Shown here piece by piece: positions 14,799-22,347 of a stretch of 24,882 nucleotides of DNA. This DNA is from Burkholderia diffusa (lineage in GTDB: Bacteria > Pseudomonadota > Gammaproteobacteria > Burkholderiales > Burkholderiaceae): the NCBI RefSeq assembly GCF_902499115.1, contig NZ_CABVPN010000047.1:1-24882 (forward strand), read 5' to 3'. Made by a program: the position numbers and the translations under genes. How positions within the stretch are numbered: the stretch's first letter is position 1; every line of letters starts with the position of its first letter. The notes under the pieces were generated by a model, which saw only the letters and a list, made by a program, of their open reading frames with translations, was not told the origin of the DNA and ran no database searches.

Positions 14799-15746
14799 AT
14801 GAAGCGCCTATTGATCGCAGCGGCATGCGGGGTCGGGATTGCAGCGCCGATGTCGGCGGTTTATGCGGCCGACCCGCCCGTATGCAAGAACGTGCGCTTC
14901 GCGGACGTGGGCTGGTCCGACATCGCGGCCACCACCGGTCTCGCATCGACGATGCTGCAGGGGCTCGGCTACACGCCGACCAAGACGATCGCGTCGGTGC
15001 CCATCACGTTCGCGGGCATCAAGAGCAAGCAGATTGACGTGTTCCTCGGCTACTGGTCGCCGACGATGGATCCGATCATCCAGCCGTTCACGAAGGCCGG
15101 CACGATCAAGGTGCTCGCAACGCCCAACCTGACCGGCGCGAAATACACGCTCGCGGTGCCCGACTACGTGTACCAGGGCGGCCTGAAGTCGTTCGCCGAC
15201 ATCCAGAAGTTCGCGGACAAGCTCAACGGCAAGATCTACGGGATCGAACCGGGCAACGACGGCAATCTGCTGATCAAGAAGATGATCGACGGCAACCAGT
15301 TCGGCCTCGGCAAGTTCAAGATGGTCGAGTCGAGCGAGGCCGGGATGCTGGTCGAGGTGAATCGCGCGATCCGCGACAAGCAGTGGATCGTGTTCCTGGG
15401 CTGGGAACCGCATCCGATGAACGTGCAGATGAAGATCGATTACCTGAGCGGCGGCGACGACGTGTTCGGCCCGAACTACGGCGAAGCGAAGGTGCTGACG
15501 GCCACGCCGCCCGACTACGCGCAGCGCTGCCCGAACGTCGCGAAGTTCGTGTCGAACCTGCAGTTCACGACGACGATCGAGAATCACGTGATGGTGCCGA
15601 TCATGAACAAGGAGGATCCGAACAAGGCCGCGGCCGAGTACCTGAAGGCGAATCCGCAGGCGCTCGACAAGTGGCTCGCGGGCGTGACGACGATCGACGG
15701 CAAGCCGGGTCTGCCGGCGGTGAAGGCGTATCTCGGCGTGCATTGA
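14799..15746 (+). CDS. choX: Choline-binding periplasmic protein ChoX (315 aa)
   Basis: Substrate-binding protein of the choline importer. Residues 1-23 (MKRLLIAAACGVGIAAPMSA...) are a signal peptide with a likely cut after VYA. The aromatic ligand residues of this family are visible: DVGWSDI, LGYWSPTMDP, KYTLAVPDYVY and FLGWEPHPM supply Trp, Trp, Tyr and Trp for a cation-pi cage, with Asp in DVGWSDI. The length is normal. The ATG at 14799 is preceded by GAGGAGA; an in-frame ATG at 14766 lies upstream of that ribosome site and is not the start. Acetylcholine or betaine may also bind. It is the last gene of the cluster and is followed by a terminator. Confidence 0.9.
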   Translation: MKRLLIAAACGVGIAAPMSAVYAADPPVCKNVRFADVGWSDIAATTGLASTMLQGLGYTPTKTIASVPITFAGIKSKQIDVFLGYWSPTMDPIIQPFTKAGTIKVLATPNLTGAKYTLAVPDYVYQGGLKSFADIQKFADKLNGKIYGIEPGNDGNLLIKKMIDGNQFGLGKFKMVESSEAGMLVEVNRAIRDKQWIVFLGWEPHPMNVQMKIDYLSGGDDVFGPNYGEAKVLTATPPDYAQRCPNVAKFVSNLQFTTTIENHVMVPIMNKEDPNKAAAEYLKANPQALDKWLAGVTTIDGKPGLPAVKAYLGVH

Positions 15747-15796
15747 GCGACGAGACGAACGGCGCGCTCGCTGAAGGCGGCGCGCCGGCGTGATGA

Positions 15797-15838
15797 AACG
15801 CGGCCCTCCCGTGTCGCGCCGGCGGGCCGCGTTGTTTT
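15797..15838 (+). terminator. Rho-independent terminator after choX
   Basis: AACGCGGCCC (15797-15806) and GGGCCGCGTT (15824-15833) form a perfect 10-bp stem with a 17-nt loop, followed by GTTTT. It closes the choline cluster and separates it from the convergent efflux gene. Confidence 0.75.
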
Positions 15839-15882
15839 CGGGCCTGGAGCCGATCGACGAAGCGCCGGGCCGCGAACGAACG

Positions 15883-16308
15883 TCACGATTCCTTCGTCGC
15901 CGCCGGCACGTCGAACACGCGATCGAATGCCCACTGGAACACGAACGCGTAGCAGAAGAAGAACGCGAACAGCCCGATGTCGACGACGAACGCGTCGAAC
16001 CACGAGATGTCGAGCCACCACGACACGACCGGCACGAGAATGAAGATCAGCCCGCCCTCGAATACGGTCGCATGCAGGATTCGCCGCGCGAGCGTGCGCC
16101 TCGGCTGCCGGCGCGACGCTTCCCAGCGCTCGAACAGCGCGTTGAAGATCATGTTCCACAGCAGCGCGATCGCGGACATCGTTGTGGACAGCGCGCCCGA
16201 ATAGACGAGGCCCTGCTTGAAGATCGCCGCGATCGCAGGCGAGATGCAGGAAATGGCGATCGCTTCGTAGAGCACTGCCTGCGTGATCCTGCGCGGTAGG
16301 CCTTGCAC
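15883..16308 (-). CDS. PACE family (AceI-like) multidrug efflux protein (141 aa)
   Basis: A small inner-membrane protein made of two bacterial-transmembrane-pair repeats, four helices in all. The first repeat begins RRITQAVLYEAIAI and holds the essential acidic residue E15 known from AceI. The second begins RRILHATVFEGGLI with the matching Glu, followed by VSWWLDISWFDAF. PACE proteins export chlorhexidine and other biocides, and polyamine export is thought to be their native job. The start is GTG at 16308 with GGAG 7 nt upstream. A LysR regulator is divergently placed 158 bp away, the usual arrangement for PACE genes. Confidence 0.9.
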   Translation of the reverse strand: MQGLPRRITQAVLYEAIAISCISPAIAAIFKQGLVYSGALSTTMSAIALLWNMIFNALFERWEASRRQPRRTLARRILHATVFEGGLIFILVPVVSWWLDISWFDAFVVDIGLFAFFFCYAFVFQWAFDRVFDVPAATKES

Positions 16309-16423
16309 GTTGTTTCTCCGGTTCGACGGTGACTCGACGGTTGCTTGCGCGGCACGGTGCCACGACGTCCCGCAAGGCTACGTGCGTTGCGCGAGCGCTT
16401 CAATTCACCTAATCTCACCCGGA

Positions 16424-16438
16424 TTGAATCGAATTCAA
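16424..16438. promoter_or_regulatory. TTGAAT-CGA-ATTCAA inverted repeat between PACE and LysR genes
   Basis: A perfect 6-bp-arm inverted repeat of 15 bp fits the T-N11-A spacing of LysR boxes. It lies 28 nt upstream of the LysR start and about 115 bp before the PACE gene, where an autoregulatory and activating site would be expected. A related half-site TTCAAT lies at 16400-16405. Confidence 0.5.
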
Positions 16439-16466
16439 CCCGGCCGGACCCGGCCCGCGAGGCCCC

Positions 16467-17390
16467 GTGTTCTCGAAAATTCCCCTGACCGCATTGCGTG
16501 TATTCGAATCGTCGGCGCGGCTCGGCTCGTTCAAGGCTGCGGCGGACGAGTTGTCCGTGACGCCCGCGGCCGTGTCGCATCAGATCAAGTCGCTCGAAAG
16601 CCGGATCGGCGTGCTGCTGTTCGAACGTGGCGCGAGCGGCGTGCGGCTCACGGAGGAGGGCGAGCGCCTGTTTCGCGCGAGTCACGATGCACTGCTTGCG
16701 CTGAGCCGCGGGCTCGACGCGGTGAGGCCCGAAGCGGCCGATGAGCGCACGCTCGTGCTGACGACTACGCCGGCGTTTGCAGCGATGTGGCTGATTCCGC
16801 GCCTCGGCCGGTTTCGGCAGGTCGATCCGCAATTGAACATCAAGGTCGAGACCGGCAACACGCTCGCCGATCTCGAACGCGACGCGCGAATCGATCTCGC
16901 GATTCGCGCGACGTCGCGCACGTTTCCGGCACTGCACGAGATTGCGCTGATCGACGAGTATTTTGGCGCGTATGCGGCTACCGGGTTCGATGCGCATCGT
17001 TCGGATGAGCGCCTCGATTTGATCGAGACCGTGTGGGATACGCCGCTGCCGGTGTCGATCGATTGGGCCTCGTGGTGTCGTGCGGCGGGCCGGGGCGTGT
17101 GGCTCGAACGCGCGGTGTTCCGTCACTACGACGACGAGCATTACGCGTTGCAGGCGGTATTGCACGGGCAGGGTGTCGGGCTGCTCAGTTCCGTGCTGGT
17201 TGCCGAGCACGTCGAGCGCGGGGCGTTGATGCCGATCGAGCCGTCGGTGCGGCTCGCCGGCGCACGCTTCGTCGCGCTATGCCGGCCCGGGCGGGAACGC
17301 GAGCCGCAGGTCAGGCGGTTTCTCGAGTGGCTCGAAGCGGAAATCGCGCGCACGCGTGGGGCGGTGGCCCGAATCGCGCCGCGAATGTGA
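16467..17390 (+). CDS. LysR-type transcriptional regulator, GcvA-like (307 aa)
   Basis: Residues 3-62 are the LysR winged helix-turn-helix (PLTALRVFESSARLGSFKAA, VTPAAVSHQIKSLESRIG, LTEEGERLF). The remainder is the periplasmic-binding-like effector domain with GVGLLSSVLVAEHVERG near the end, the GcvA subgroup pattern. The start is a GTG at 16467; an upstream extension in another frame is not coding. It is divergent from the PACE gene and probably controls it in response to a substrate such as a polyamine or biocide; that link is inferred from position. Confidence 0.9.
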   Translation: MFSKIPLTALRVFESSARLGSFKAAADELSVTPAAVSHQIKSLESRIGVLLFERGASGVRLTEEGERLFRASHDALLALSRGLDAVRPEAADERTLVLTTTPAFAAMWLIPRLGRFRQVDPQLNIKVETGNTLADLERDARIDLAIRATSRTFPALHEIALIDEYFGAYAATGFDAHRSDERLDLIETVWDTPLPVSIDWASWCRAAGRGVWLERAVFRHYDDEHYALQAVLHGQGVGLLSSVLVAEHVERGALMPIEPSVRLAGARFVALCRPGREREPQVRRFLEWLEAEIARTRGAVARIAPRM

Positions 17391-17426
17391 AGCAACGGTC
17401 CGGCGCCTGCGTTCCGCTGTGAGGCG

Positions 17427-17448
17427 TTCGGGTCCTTCGTTACCCGAA
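17427..17448. terminator. Hairpin in the convergent LysR / beta-propeller gap
   Basis: TTCGGGT (17427-17433) and ACCCGAA (17442-17448) pair across an 8-nt loop. The right arm overlaps the stop codon of the minus-strand gene. There is no T-run, so it is at best a weak bidirectional terminator. Confidence 0.4.
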
Positions 17449-18588
17449 ACGCACGCAATACACCGGCGGCAAATGCGCGGAGACCTGTTGCCAGTTTTCA
17501 CCGCCGTCGCCGGACGTCCATAACCCTCCCGTCGTCGACGCCATCGCGAGACGCGTGCCGGAGTCGTCCACCGCAAGCCCGTGCCGATACACGAGGTCGT
17601 AGGCCGGCGCGGGCGGCAGCCCGTTCGACAGGCTCTCGAAGCTGCGGCCGCCGTCGCGCGTGCGCGTGACGACGAACCGGCCGTTTACCGGAATTCGGCA
17701 CGCATCCTTCACCGCAGGTACGAACCATGCGGTGTCGGGATCTGCCGGATGCACGGCGACCGCGAAGCCGAAGCTCGACGGCTGCGCTTCAATCCGCTGC
17801 CAGTGCGCTGCGCCGTCGGTCGAGCGGAAGATCGCGCAGTGATGCTGAGTCCACAGCACATCGGGAGCGGCCGCGCACTGGACGACACGGTGCGGATCCT
17901 GCACGTTGGGTTCGCCGCGCCGCTCGGGCGGCATGTAGTCGGCCTCCATGCCGTCGGCGCTGACGCGCCAGGTCGCGCCGCCGTCGAAGGTCTGCCAGAC
18001 GCCGCCGCACGAAATCCCGATCGTCACGTGCCGGCTGTCGCGCGGATCGACCATCACCGAATGGATGCCGGCTGCATCGTAGCCACCGCCGAACCACTCG
18101 GCGCGCTCCGGGCGGCTCCATAGTGCGTGGTTGAGCACCCACGAATCGCCGCCGTCGTCGGAGCGGAACAGTCCACCCGGTATCGTGCCTGCCCACAATA
18201 CGCCCGGCTCGTCGGCGCCGCCTGCTTCGAGCGACCAGATCTGCTGAAGCGTCCAGGGTGGGCGCGGCGGGGCAGGCGCTTCGTCATCCGAATCGCCGGC
18301 GCTGGTGTGTGTGTCGGCGTTAGCGCGAGGCGCGTCGGCGGGCTGCGGTGGATAGACGGGGACTGCACATTCTTCCCAGGCGGCGGCACCGGTGCGCCGG
18401 CGATGCAGCTTGACACCAAAATGGCCGAGATTGAGCGCCGCATACAGCGTGCCGTCGCGCGGGTCGGCCAGCGCCATGCTGACGGGTTCGCCGATGAAGT
18501 GCGGCTCGCCGAGCGACCAGCCGCCTTTGCCGTCGGGGTGCAGCACGAACAGGCCCTTGCGGGTCGCGACGAGCAGTCGATCGTTCAT
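17440..18588 (-). CDS. Asp-box (BNR) beta-propeller protein, sialidase-like fold (382 aa)
   Basis: Five Asp-box motifs of the S/T-x-D-x-G-x-x-W type are visible: SDDGGDSW (143-150), FDGGATW (201-207), STDGAAHW (256-263), RDGGRSF (311-317) and SGDGGENW (359-366). They mark a six- or seven-bladed beta-propeller. There is no signal peptide, so the protein is cytoplasmic. The catalytic Arg triad and Tyr/Glu of true sialidases are not obvious, so an enzymatic role should not be assumed. An acidic, Pro-rich loop at about 82-112 interrupts one blade. The ATG at 18588 has GGAG 9 nt before it. The gene lies 56 nt downstream of a MoaD/ThiS-like gene, probably in one operon. Confidence 0.82.
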   Translation of the reverse strand: MNDRLLVATRKGLFVLHPDGKGGWSLGEPHFIGEPVSMALADPRDGTLYAALNLGHFGVKLHRRRTGAAAWEECAVPVYPPQPADAPRANADTHTSAGDSDDEAPAPPRPPWTLQQIWSLEAGGADEPGVLWAGTIPGGLFRSDDGGDSWVLNHALWSRPERAEWFGGGYDAAGIHSVMVDPRDSRHVTIGISCGGVWQTFDGGATWRVSADGMEADYMPPERRGEPNVQDPHRVVQCAAAPDVLWTQHHCAIFRSTDGAAHWQRIEAQPSSFGFAVAVHPADPDTAWFVPAVKDACRIPVNGRFVVTRTRDGGRSFESLSNGLPPAPAYDLVYRHGLAVDDSGTRLAMASTTGGLWTSGDGGENWQQVSAHLPPVYCVRFG

Positions 18589-18644
18589 GTCGGGTGTCTC
18601 CAGTAAGTCCGACCGGGCGCTTGTTTCGATGGAGATGCGTCCCT

Positions 18645-18914
18645 TTATCCGCCGGACAACGCCTGCACGACATAGACGCGGCTGGCGTCGCCGAGCGCAT
18701 CGGACAGGTGTTGCCGGTCGCGTACCGGCTGGCCGTCGATGAACACCGACAGGTGCTTTCGCAGCGCACCCTGGTCGTCGACGATATAGCCGCGCAGCCG
18801 GGGCTGCTCGCCGAAGACGGTTTCAAGCGCTTCGCCGAGCGTCCGTGCGTCGACGTCGCGCTCGGGCGTGTCGATGTGGCGCTGGATCGACGCCGCGAAG
18901 AAGAGGTGGGCCAT
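18645..18914 (-). CDS. MoaD/ThiS-like ubiquitin-fold protein ending in Gly-Gly (89 aa)
   Basis: A compact beta-grasp domain: LFFAASIQRHID at the start, DARTLGEALETVFGEQPRLR in the middle, then HLSVFIDGQPV and a C-terminal YVVQALSGG. The pattern and length match MoaD/ThiS sulfur carriers, which are activated as thiocarboxylates on a terminal Gly-Gly. Here the protein does end in GG. The ATG at 18914 is preferred; an upstream frame to 19034 adds residues that read as non-coding. The partner gene is a beta-propeller rather than a molybdopterin or thiamine enzyme, so the carrier role may be unusual or lost. Confidence 0.82.
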   Translation of the reverse strand: MAHLFFAASIQRHIDTPERDVDARTLGEALETVFGEQPRLRGYIVDDQGALRKHLSVFIDGQPVRDRQHLSDALGDASRVYVVQALSGG

Positions 18915-19029
18915 GGCAGTGGCTGGCAGGAGCCGTGCGGAGGGGGACGGTCTGTAGTTTAGGCGATTCGCCAGCGGCGGAACGGTGACGTCGCGTAGTC
19001 GTGGTGCGCCGGCGTGTCGGATCTCGATG

Positions 19030-19158
19030 AACAATAGGAGCGCTCATCGGACCATATTTTTCAAGCCACTGATGTGAAAGGGTTCGCTCAACCCACCTAG
19101 CGCTACTGAACGCTCCTAGGATCAGAAAAATCGTCAGGAGCCTGAAAATTCGATTCAC
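19030..19158 (-). pseudogene. Truncated small membrane protein at the Rhs island border
   Basis: A GTG at 19158 opens a frame beginning MNRIFRLLTIFLILGAFSSA, a membrane segment like those of the three small membrane genes further right. After about 43 codons the frame runs into GC-rich DNA upstream of the MoaD-like gene, where it looks non-coding. It follows tip-D by about 40 nt, the place expected for that tip's immunity gene. It lacks the conserved cysteines, so it is either a deleted relative or another family. The right end of the backbone lies near 19030-19040. Confidence 0.45.
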
Positions 19159-19199
19159 GACACTTCAGATTACTTTTTCAAAATGCCGCTGTCACTATT

Positions 19200-20000
19200 T
19201 TATGAAGCCTGAGTGGATCTATTCGGGCGATGGATTTTTCTGAATTGTTTGATGGTTGGCATACTCCACTGTACGTTAACTCCGACCCATTCCCCTGGAA
19301 GGACGGGAGAAGGGAACGCGAGGTTGGAGACGTCACCATAGATACCTTTGATCGACGTGTTGCTTGAAAGAGTTGGCAGCGGTGGCTGCGAACTCGCGCG
19401 ATAAAGGTTCCCCATCCCGAGTAATACGGGGCCGGTCTGAAGTCCAAGCGGGTCAATCCAGCTTATCGGATTCCATGCGTACTGGTAGACGTTCCGGCCA
19501 CCGGCCAGCTCAATCGGATCCTGTGTGATGTACCGCCCCACCTGTGGATCGTAGTACCGATACCGGTTGTAATGCAGCCCCGACTCATGGTCATGGTACT
19601 GCCCCTGGAAGCGGATGGGATTGGCGATCAGTGCCTTCCCCGACGCCTTTCTGATTGCCTCCTGCGCAACACCCCAGGCACGGTACTCCGCGCTCCATGC
19701 AATCCCGCTGTGCTCGTCCGTCAGTTCCTGCGGCGTGCCGAGTGGTACCACGCCAGGTTGTTGATGGCTGGTGCGGGCGGCGACGGCAGGGCAGCCATAG
19801 CGGGTCTTCATCCTGCCGGTAGTAATCGCCGTACTCGGGCTGGTCGAGCAATTCGATGGCTTCCTCGCGCACCGCCTGCGCCGCCGGCACAAAGCTGCTG
19901 GGCTCGTAGACGTAGTGCGTGCGCCGAAGCCGTCCTCGTCGGCGATCTTGCTTTCCCACGCCAGCGTGTCGCCATCCCACCCGTACTTCCAGCAGGCATG
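19200..20000 (-). pseudogene. Orphan Rhs tip D: decayed Rhs core plus C-terminal tip
   Basis: Translation matches the Rhs core of the large Rhs gene at the right edge, from GWDGDTLAWESKIADEDGFG through YHDHESGLHYNRYRYYDP to the core-end marker IDPLGL. A 7-nt deletion after GFGARTT and a later compensating shift make the middle (about 19750-19910) read out of frame, so it is not a working gene although a long open frame survives (19200-20042). After DPLGL comes a tip beginning QTGPVLLGMGNLYRASSQPP and containing GDVSNLAFPSPVLPGEWVGV, the same family as tips B and C. It lacks the GYYGDDPL tail. No start codon or N-terminal part is present. Confidence 0.8.
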
Positions 20001-20057
20001 CGCTCTTGACGGCAGTCTCCCGCAGCTTCTGTAAGCCTCCATCGGCCATGATCATAC

Positions 20058-20270
20058 TCAATAACACTTACACGTGTAATTTGCGACGGTGTTCCTAGTC
20101 GAATTTGGAAACGGTGCCTCCAAGATCCCAAACATGCCGCGGTCGCCACAAGCCTTGAGGCATTGACCCTCTCGCTCATTTATGTTTGGTTCGCTAAATT
20201 TTGCCAGGACAAACAGCACCGCCAAAGCAAAAAGAAGAACATATAAAAAAATCTTCGCCATTCGTTTCAT
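20058..20270 (-). CDS. Small Cys-rich membrane protein 1, candidate Rhs immunity protein (70 aa)
   Basis: An intact gene with one N-terminal membrane helix (about residues 6-23, IFLYVLLFALAVLFVLA) and a short hydrophilic domain. That domain carries C37 and C41 (QCLKAC), GDRGMFGILEAP and a terminal CKCY. Two paralogs of exactly the same length lie at 20681-20893 and 21398-21610; the four Cys, GMFG and CxCY end are conserved in all three. The ATG at 20270 follows GAGAAAG. I know no named family for it. Its position between decayed Rhs tips, and the coupling of its paralog to a tip, suggest immunity acting in the periplasm or inner membrane. The four Cys could form two disulfides there. Confidence 0.72.
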   Translation of the reverse strand: MKRMAKIFLYVLLFALAVLFVLAKFSEPNINEREGQCLKACGDRGMFGILEAPFPNSTRNTVANYTCKCY

Positions 20271-20680
20271 TTCAATGTCTTTCTCGTGAAATGAATTCCC
20301 TCTTGTCCGTGCCTCTCGTTGAAAATTCCCGTTTTAAATGTTGTATTTTTTTGGGATTATAAAATTTTAATCATCGATTGCCTTGTCATTCTGAAATGCG
20401 TCACCCTCGTGATATCTTGAAGGGAAGTATCTATGTGGCTCCTGTCAAGGGAAGTGCCCCTTCCCCATTCATTGTCCTGGAGGAAGTGCGTTGGATGCGA
20501 AGGGAGGATCTGTAACATAGTTAAGTACGCCGCCAGGGTGGGGTTTCTCGTTGACGCCACCGACGGAGGAGCGTGGCGGCCCAATTTACCTGTCCAACGT
20601 CACGGGGGCAGCTCACTGTGGTCCTGCGTTCTTTCACAAGTGCGCCGGGCAATCCTGGGTAAGCTAATTTAATGTGGAAT
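20271..20680 (-). other. Degraded stretch, probably another Rhs tip remnant
   Basis: No intact gene. On the minus strand one frame reads GVLNYVTDPPFASNALPPGQ followed by a stop. This can be aligned by eye with GDVSNLAFPSPVLPGEWVG of tip D, the stop replacing a Trp codon (TGA for TGG). It lies just before the small membrane gene at 20270, where a tip would be expected. Short open frames on both strands (for example 20396-20515 plus) are not convincing. The DNA is mixed in composition. Confidence 0.35.
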
Positions 20681-20893
20681 TTAATAGCATTTGCACTCAT
20701 AGTTAAGGGCAGTATGTCGCGGAGAATAACTAGCAGGAGCATTCAAGCGACCAAACATTCCGCGCTTGCCACAATCATCTATGCATCGCTGTCTGACATC
20801 CTGAAAGCTTGGCATGCCGCATTTTGTCGCGACAAATACCATAACCAGCAAAGATAAGCCCGTATACAAAATAATCTTGATATAATTTTTCAT
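20681..20893 (-). CDS. Small Cys-rich membrane protein 2, candidate Rhs immunity protein (70 aa)
   Basis: A paralog of the genes at 20058-20270 and 21398-21610. It has an N-terminal membrane helix (IILYTGLSLLVMVFVA), then CGMPSF, the C-x3-C pair in QRCIDDCGKRGMFG, RLNAPASYSP and the closing ECKCY. An extra Cys (about residue 25) directly after the helix resembles a lipobox position but lacks the usual small residues before it, so an anchored helix is more likely. The ATG at 20893 has no strong Shine-Dalgarno. It lies 93 nt after the stop of decayed tip C. The gene is free of stops although the tip before it is broken, which hints at selection to keep it. Confidence 0.72.
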   Translation of the reverse strand: MKNYIKIILYTGLSLLVMVFVATKCGMPSFQDVRQRCIDDCGKRGMFGRLNAPASYSPRHTALNYECKCY

Positions 20894-20986
20894 GAGTTTG
20901 ATTTGTGAAAGCTTTTGCTTTTTTGCAGGTAAATTTTATGATATCTTTCTATTTGATGAAAAAATTGATCGTTCTTTTTGGCTAAA

Positions 20987-21235
20987 TCAATAATTATCAG
21001 CTGCGCGAAGGTCTTCTAACGGATCATCGCCATAGTAACCCTCGGTGCAATATGATTCAGGCATCGTCCATGCTATGTTTACGCTGACCCATTCGCCGCG
21101 GACTTGCTGAAGGGGCCAATGGAAATTGGATATCTCTCCCAATGCGCTTCCGTCGGTAGAGTTTTATGGTATTGATGGATTTGCGGGTATCGTTGTGATG
21201 CAGATTGCCCATTCCGTGTGGCGCTGCCCAGTTTT
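20987..21235 (-). pseudogene. Orphan Rhs tip C, frameshifted remnant
   Basis: Only the tip is left, with no Rhs core. One minus-strand frame shows HGMGNLHHNDT, matching LLGMGNLYRAS of tip D. A second frame then gives GEISNFHWPLQQVRGEWVSV, AWTMPESYC, GYYGDDPLEDLRAADNY and a stop at 20987-20989. Beyond the stop, codons resembling the last part of tip B (SIFSSNRKIS beside YSVFGDNSRKF) continue, so the stop is probably premature. Both a frameshift and a stop mark it as dead. Confidence 0.65.
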
Positions 21236-21397
21236 CTGTAAACCGAGTAGATCAATTCGGTTGTCAGGTTTTTTGATATTGGCATATGAGATTATGCTGA
21301 TATTCAATTTGATCTGATCTTGCGATGTTGGTCTGCTGCGTTGGAGGATGAAATGGCGATGGCGGTTGTAGATGCATCTTCTTGTTTTGTCGTGTGG
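21236..21397. other. Short AT-rich gap before tip C
   Basis: Lies between the end of small membrane gene 3 and the first recognisable residues of tip C on the minus strand. I see no gene, repeat or terminator; it is probably further decayed tip sequence. Confidence 0.4.
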
Positions 21398-21610
21398 TTA
21401 GTAACAGCGACATTCAAGGCTATTTGAAATCTTTCTTCCGTATTGGGGGTGGGTTGGCTCTAATTTCCCAAACATGCCTATCTTTTTGCATCTTTCAACG
21501 CAATTATGCCATTTTTCCTGGTAAGTTTGTTGCCCGCACATTGCGATAAAGAAAATAAATGAAAGCGCCAAAAAAGTAGTAAATAAATTTAACCTTACGA
21601 TGCGCGGCAT
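21398..21610 (-). CDS. Small Cys-rich membrane protein 3, candidate Rhs immunity protein (70 aa)
   Basis: Third member of the 70-residue family: membrane helix LFTTFLALSFIFFIAMC, then NCVERCKKIGMFGKLEP and the end LECRCY. The ATG at 21610 overlaps the stop of tip B in TAATG, with GGAGG just upstream inside the tip sequence. Translation is therefore coupled to the toxin tip, the classical layout of a toxin-immunity pair. An upstream in-frame ATG at 21634 would add 8 residues and lies inside the tip frame; the coupled start gives the same length as the paralogs and is preferred. Confidence 0.78.
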   Translation of the reverse strand: MPRIVRLNLFTTFLALSFIFFIAMCGQQTYQEKWHNCVERCKKIGMFGKLEPTHPQYGRKISNSLECRCY

Positions 21611-22286
21611 TACAGTCCTCCTAGTGCGGTGCACGTAAATTTACGGGAATTATCTCCAAATACAGAATACGATTGATTGTAATGTTTGGGGCGTGCCTTG
21701 CAAGTAAGGCTGGAATCATCCGTCGACCTAAGATCTGAAAGAGGATCGTCGCCATAGTAGCCCGCGGAACAATAGGGTTGCGGAGCATCTATAGGGATAT
21801 TTACTCCAGGCCAAACACCCGCGTAGTACATCTACTGGAATTGAGTTGTCGGAAATATCATTCAGTAGAAGTCTTGCTTGAGGATGGTGAGCAAGCGCAG
21901 GTCTCGGTGGCGTCGCATCAGCTTTGTATAAATGTCCCATCCCAAGGAGAACTGTCCCCCTCGCCTGAAGACCGAGCGGATCGACTCGCGCGACAGGATT
22001 ACTTTGGCCGTATGCGTATAGATTGAGTCCGCCTCGTAAGCCAATTGGATCCAGGCTGATATACCGCGCCACCTCCGGATCGTAATGCCGATATCGGTTG
22101 TAATGCAGCCCCGACTCATGGTCATGGTATTGCCCCTGGAGCCGGATGGGATTGGTAATCAGTGCCTTCCCCGATGCCTTCCTGATCGCCCCCTACGCGA
22201 CGCCCAAGAACGGTACTCCGCGCTCCACGCAATCTCGCTGTGCTCGTCGGTCAGTTCCTGCGGTGGGCCAAGGTGATCGCACTGAT
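21610..22286 (-). pseudogene. Orphan Rhs tip B: Rhs core fragment plus C-terminal tip with two frameshifts
   Basis: The fragment begins within the Rhs core (QCDHLGPPQELTDEHSEIAW). It loses one nucleotide near 22200, continues in the next frame as GLHYNRYRHYDPEVARYISL to VDPLGLQARGTVLLGMGHLY, then returns to the first frame near 21830. There it reads YYAGVWPGVNIPIDAPQPYC, GYYGDDPLSDLRSTDDSSLT and ends in SRKFTCTALGGL with TAATG. The last part is the most complete copy of this tip family. The tip after DPLGL would have been about 115-120 residues. I do not recognise a catalytic motif. Confidence 0.8.
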
Positions 22287-22347
22287 ACTTCTTTCTCCAT
22301 CGACGGAGAATTAAATCTGACTCATCCAGCCGATCAAGACAAGTACA

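Noticed and set aside
20396..20515. 39-codon plus-strand frame in the Rhs island
   Set aside because: Short, no ribosome site and on the strand opposite to every other island gene; more likely chance within a decayed region.
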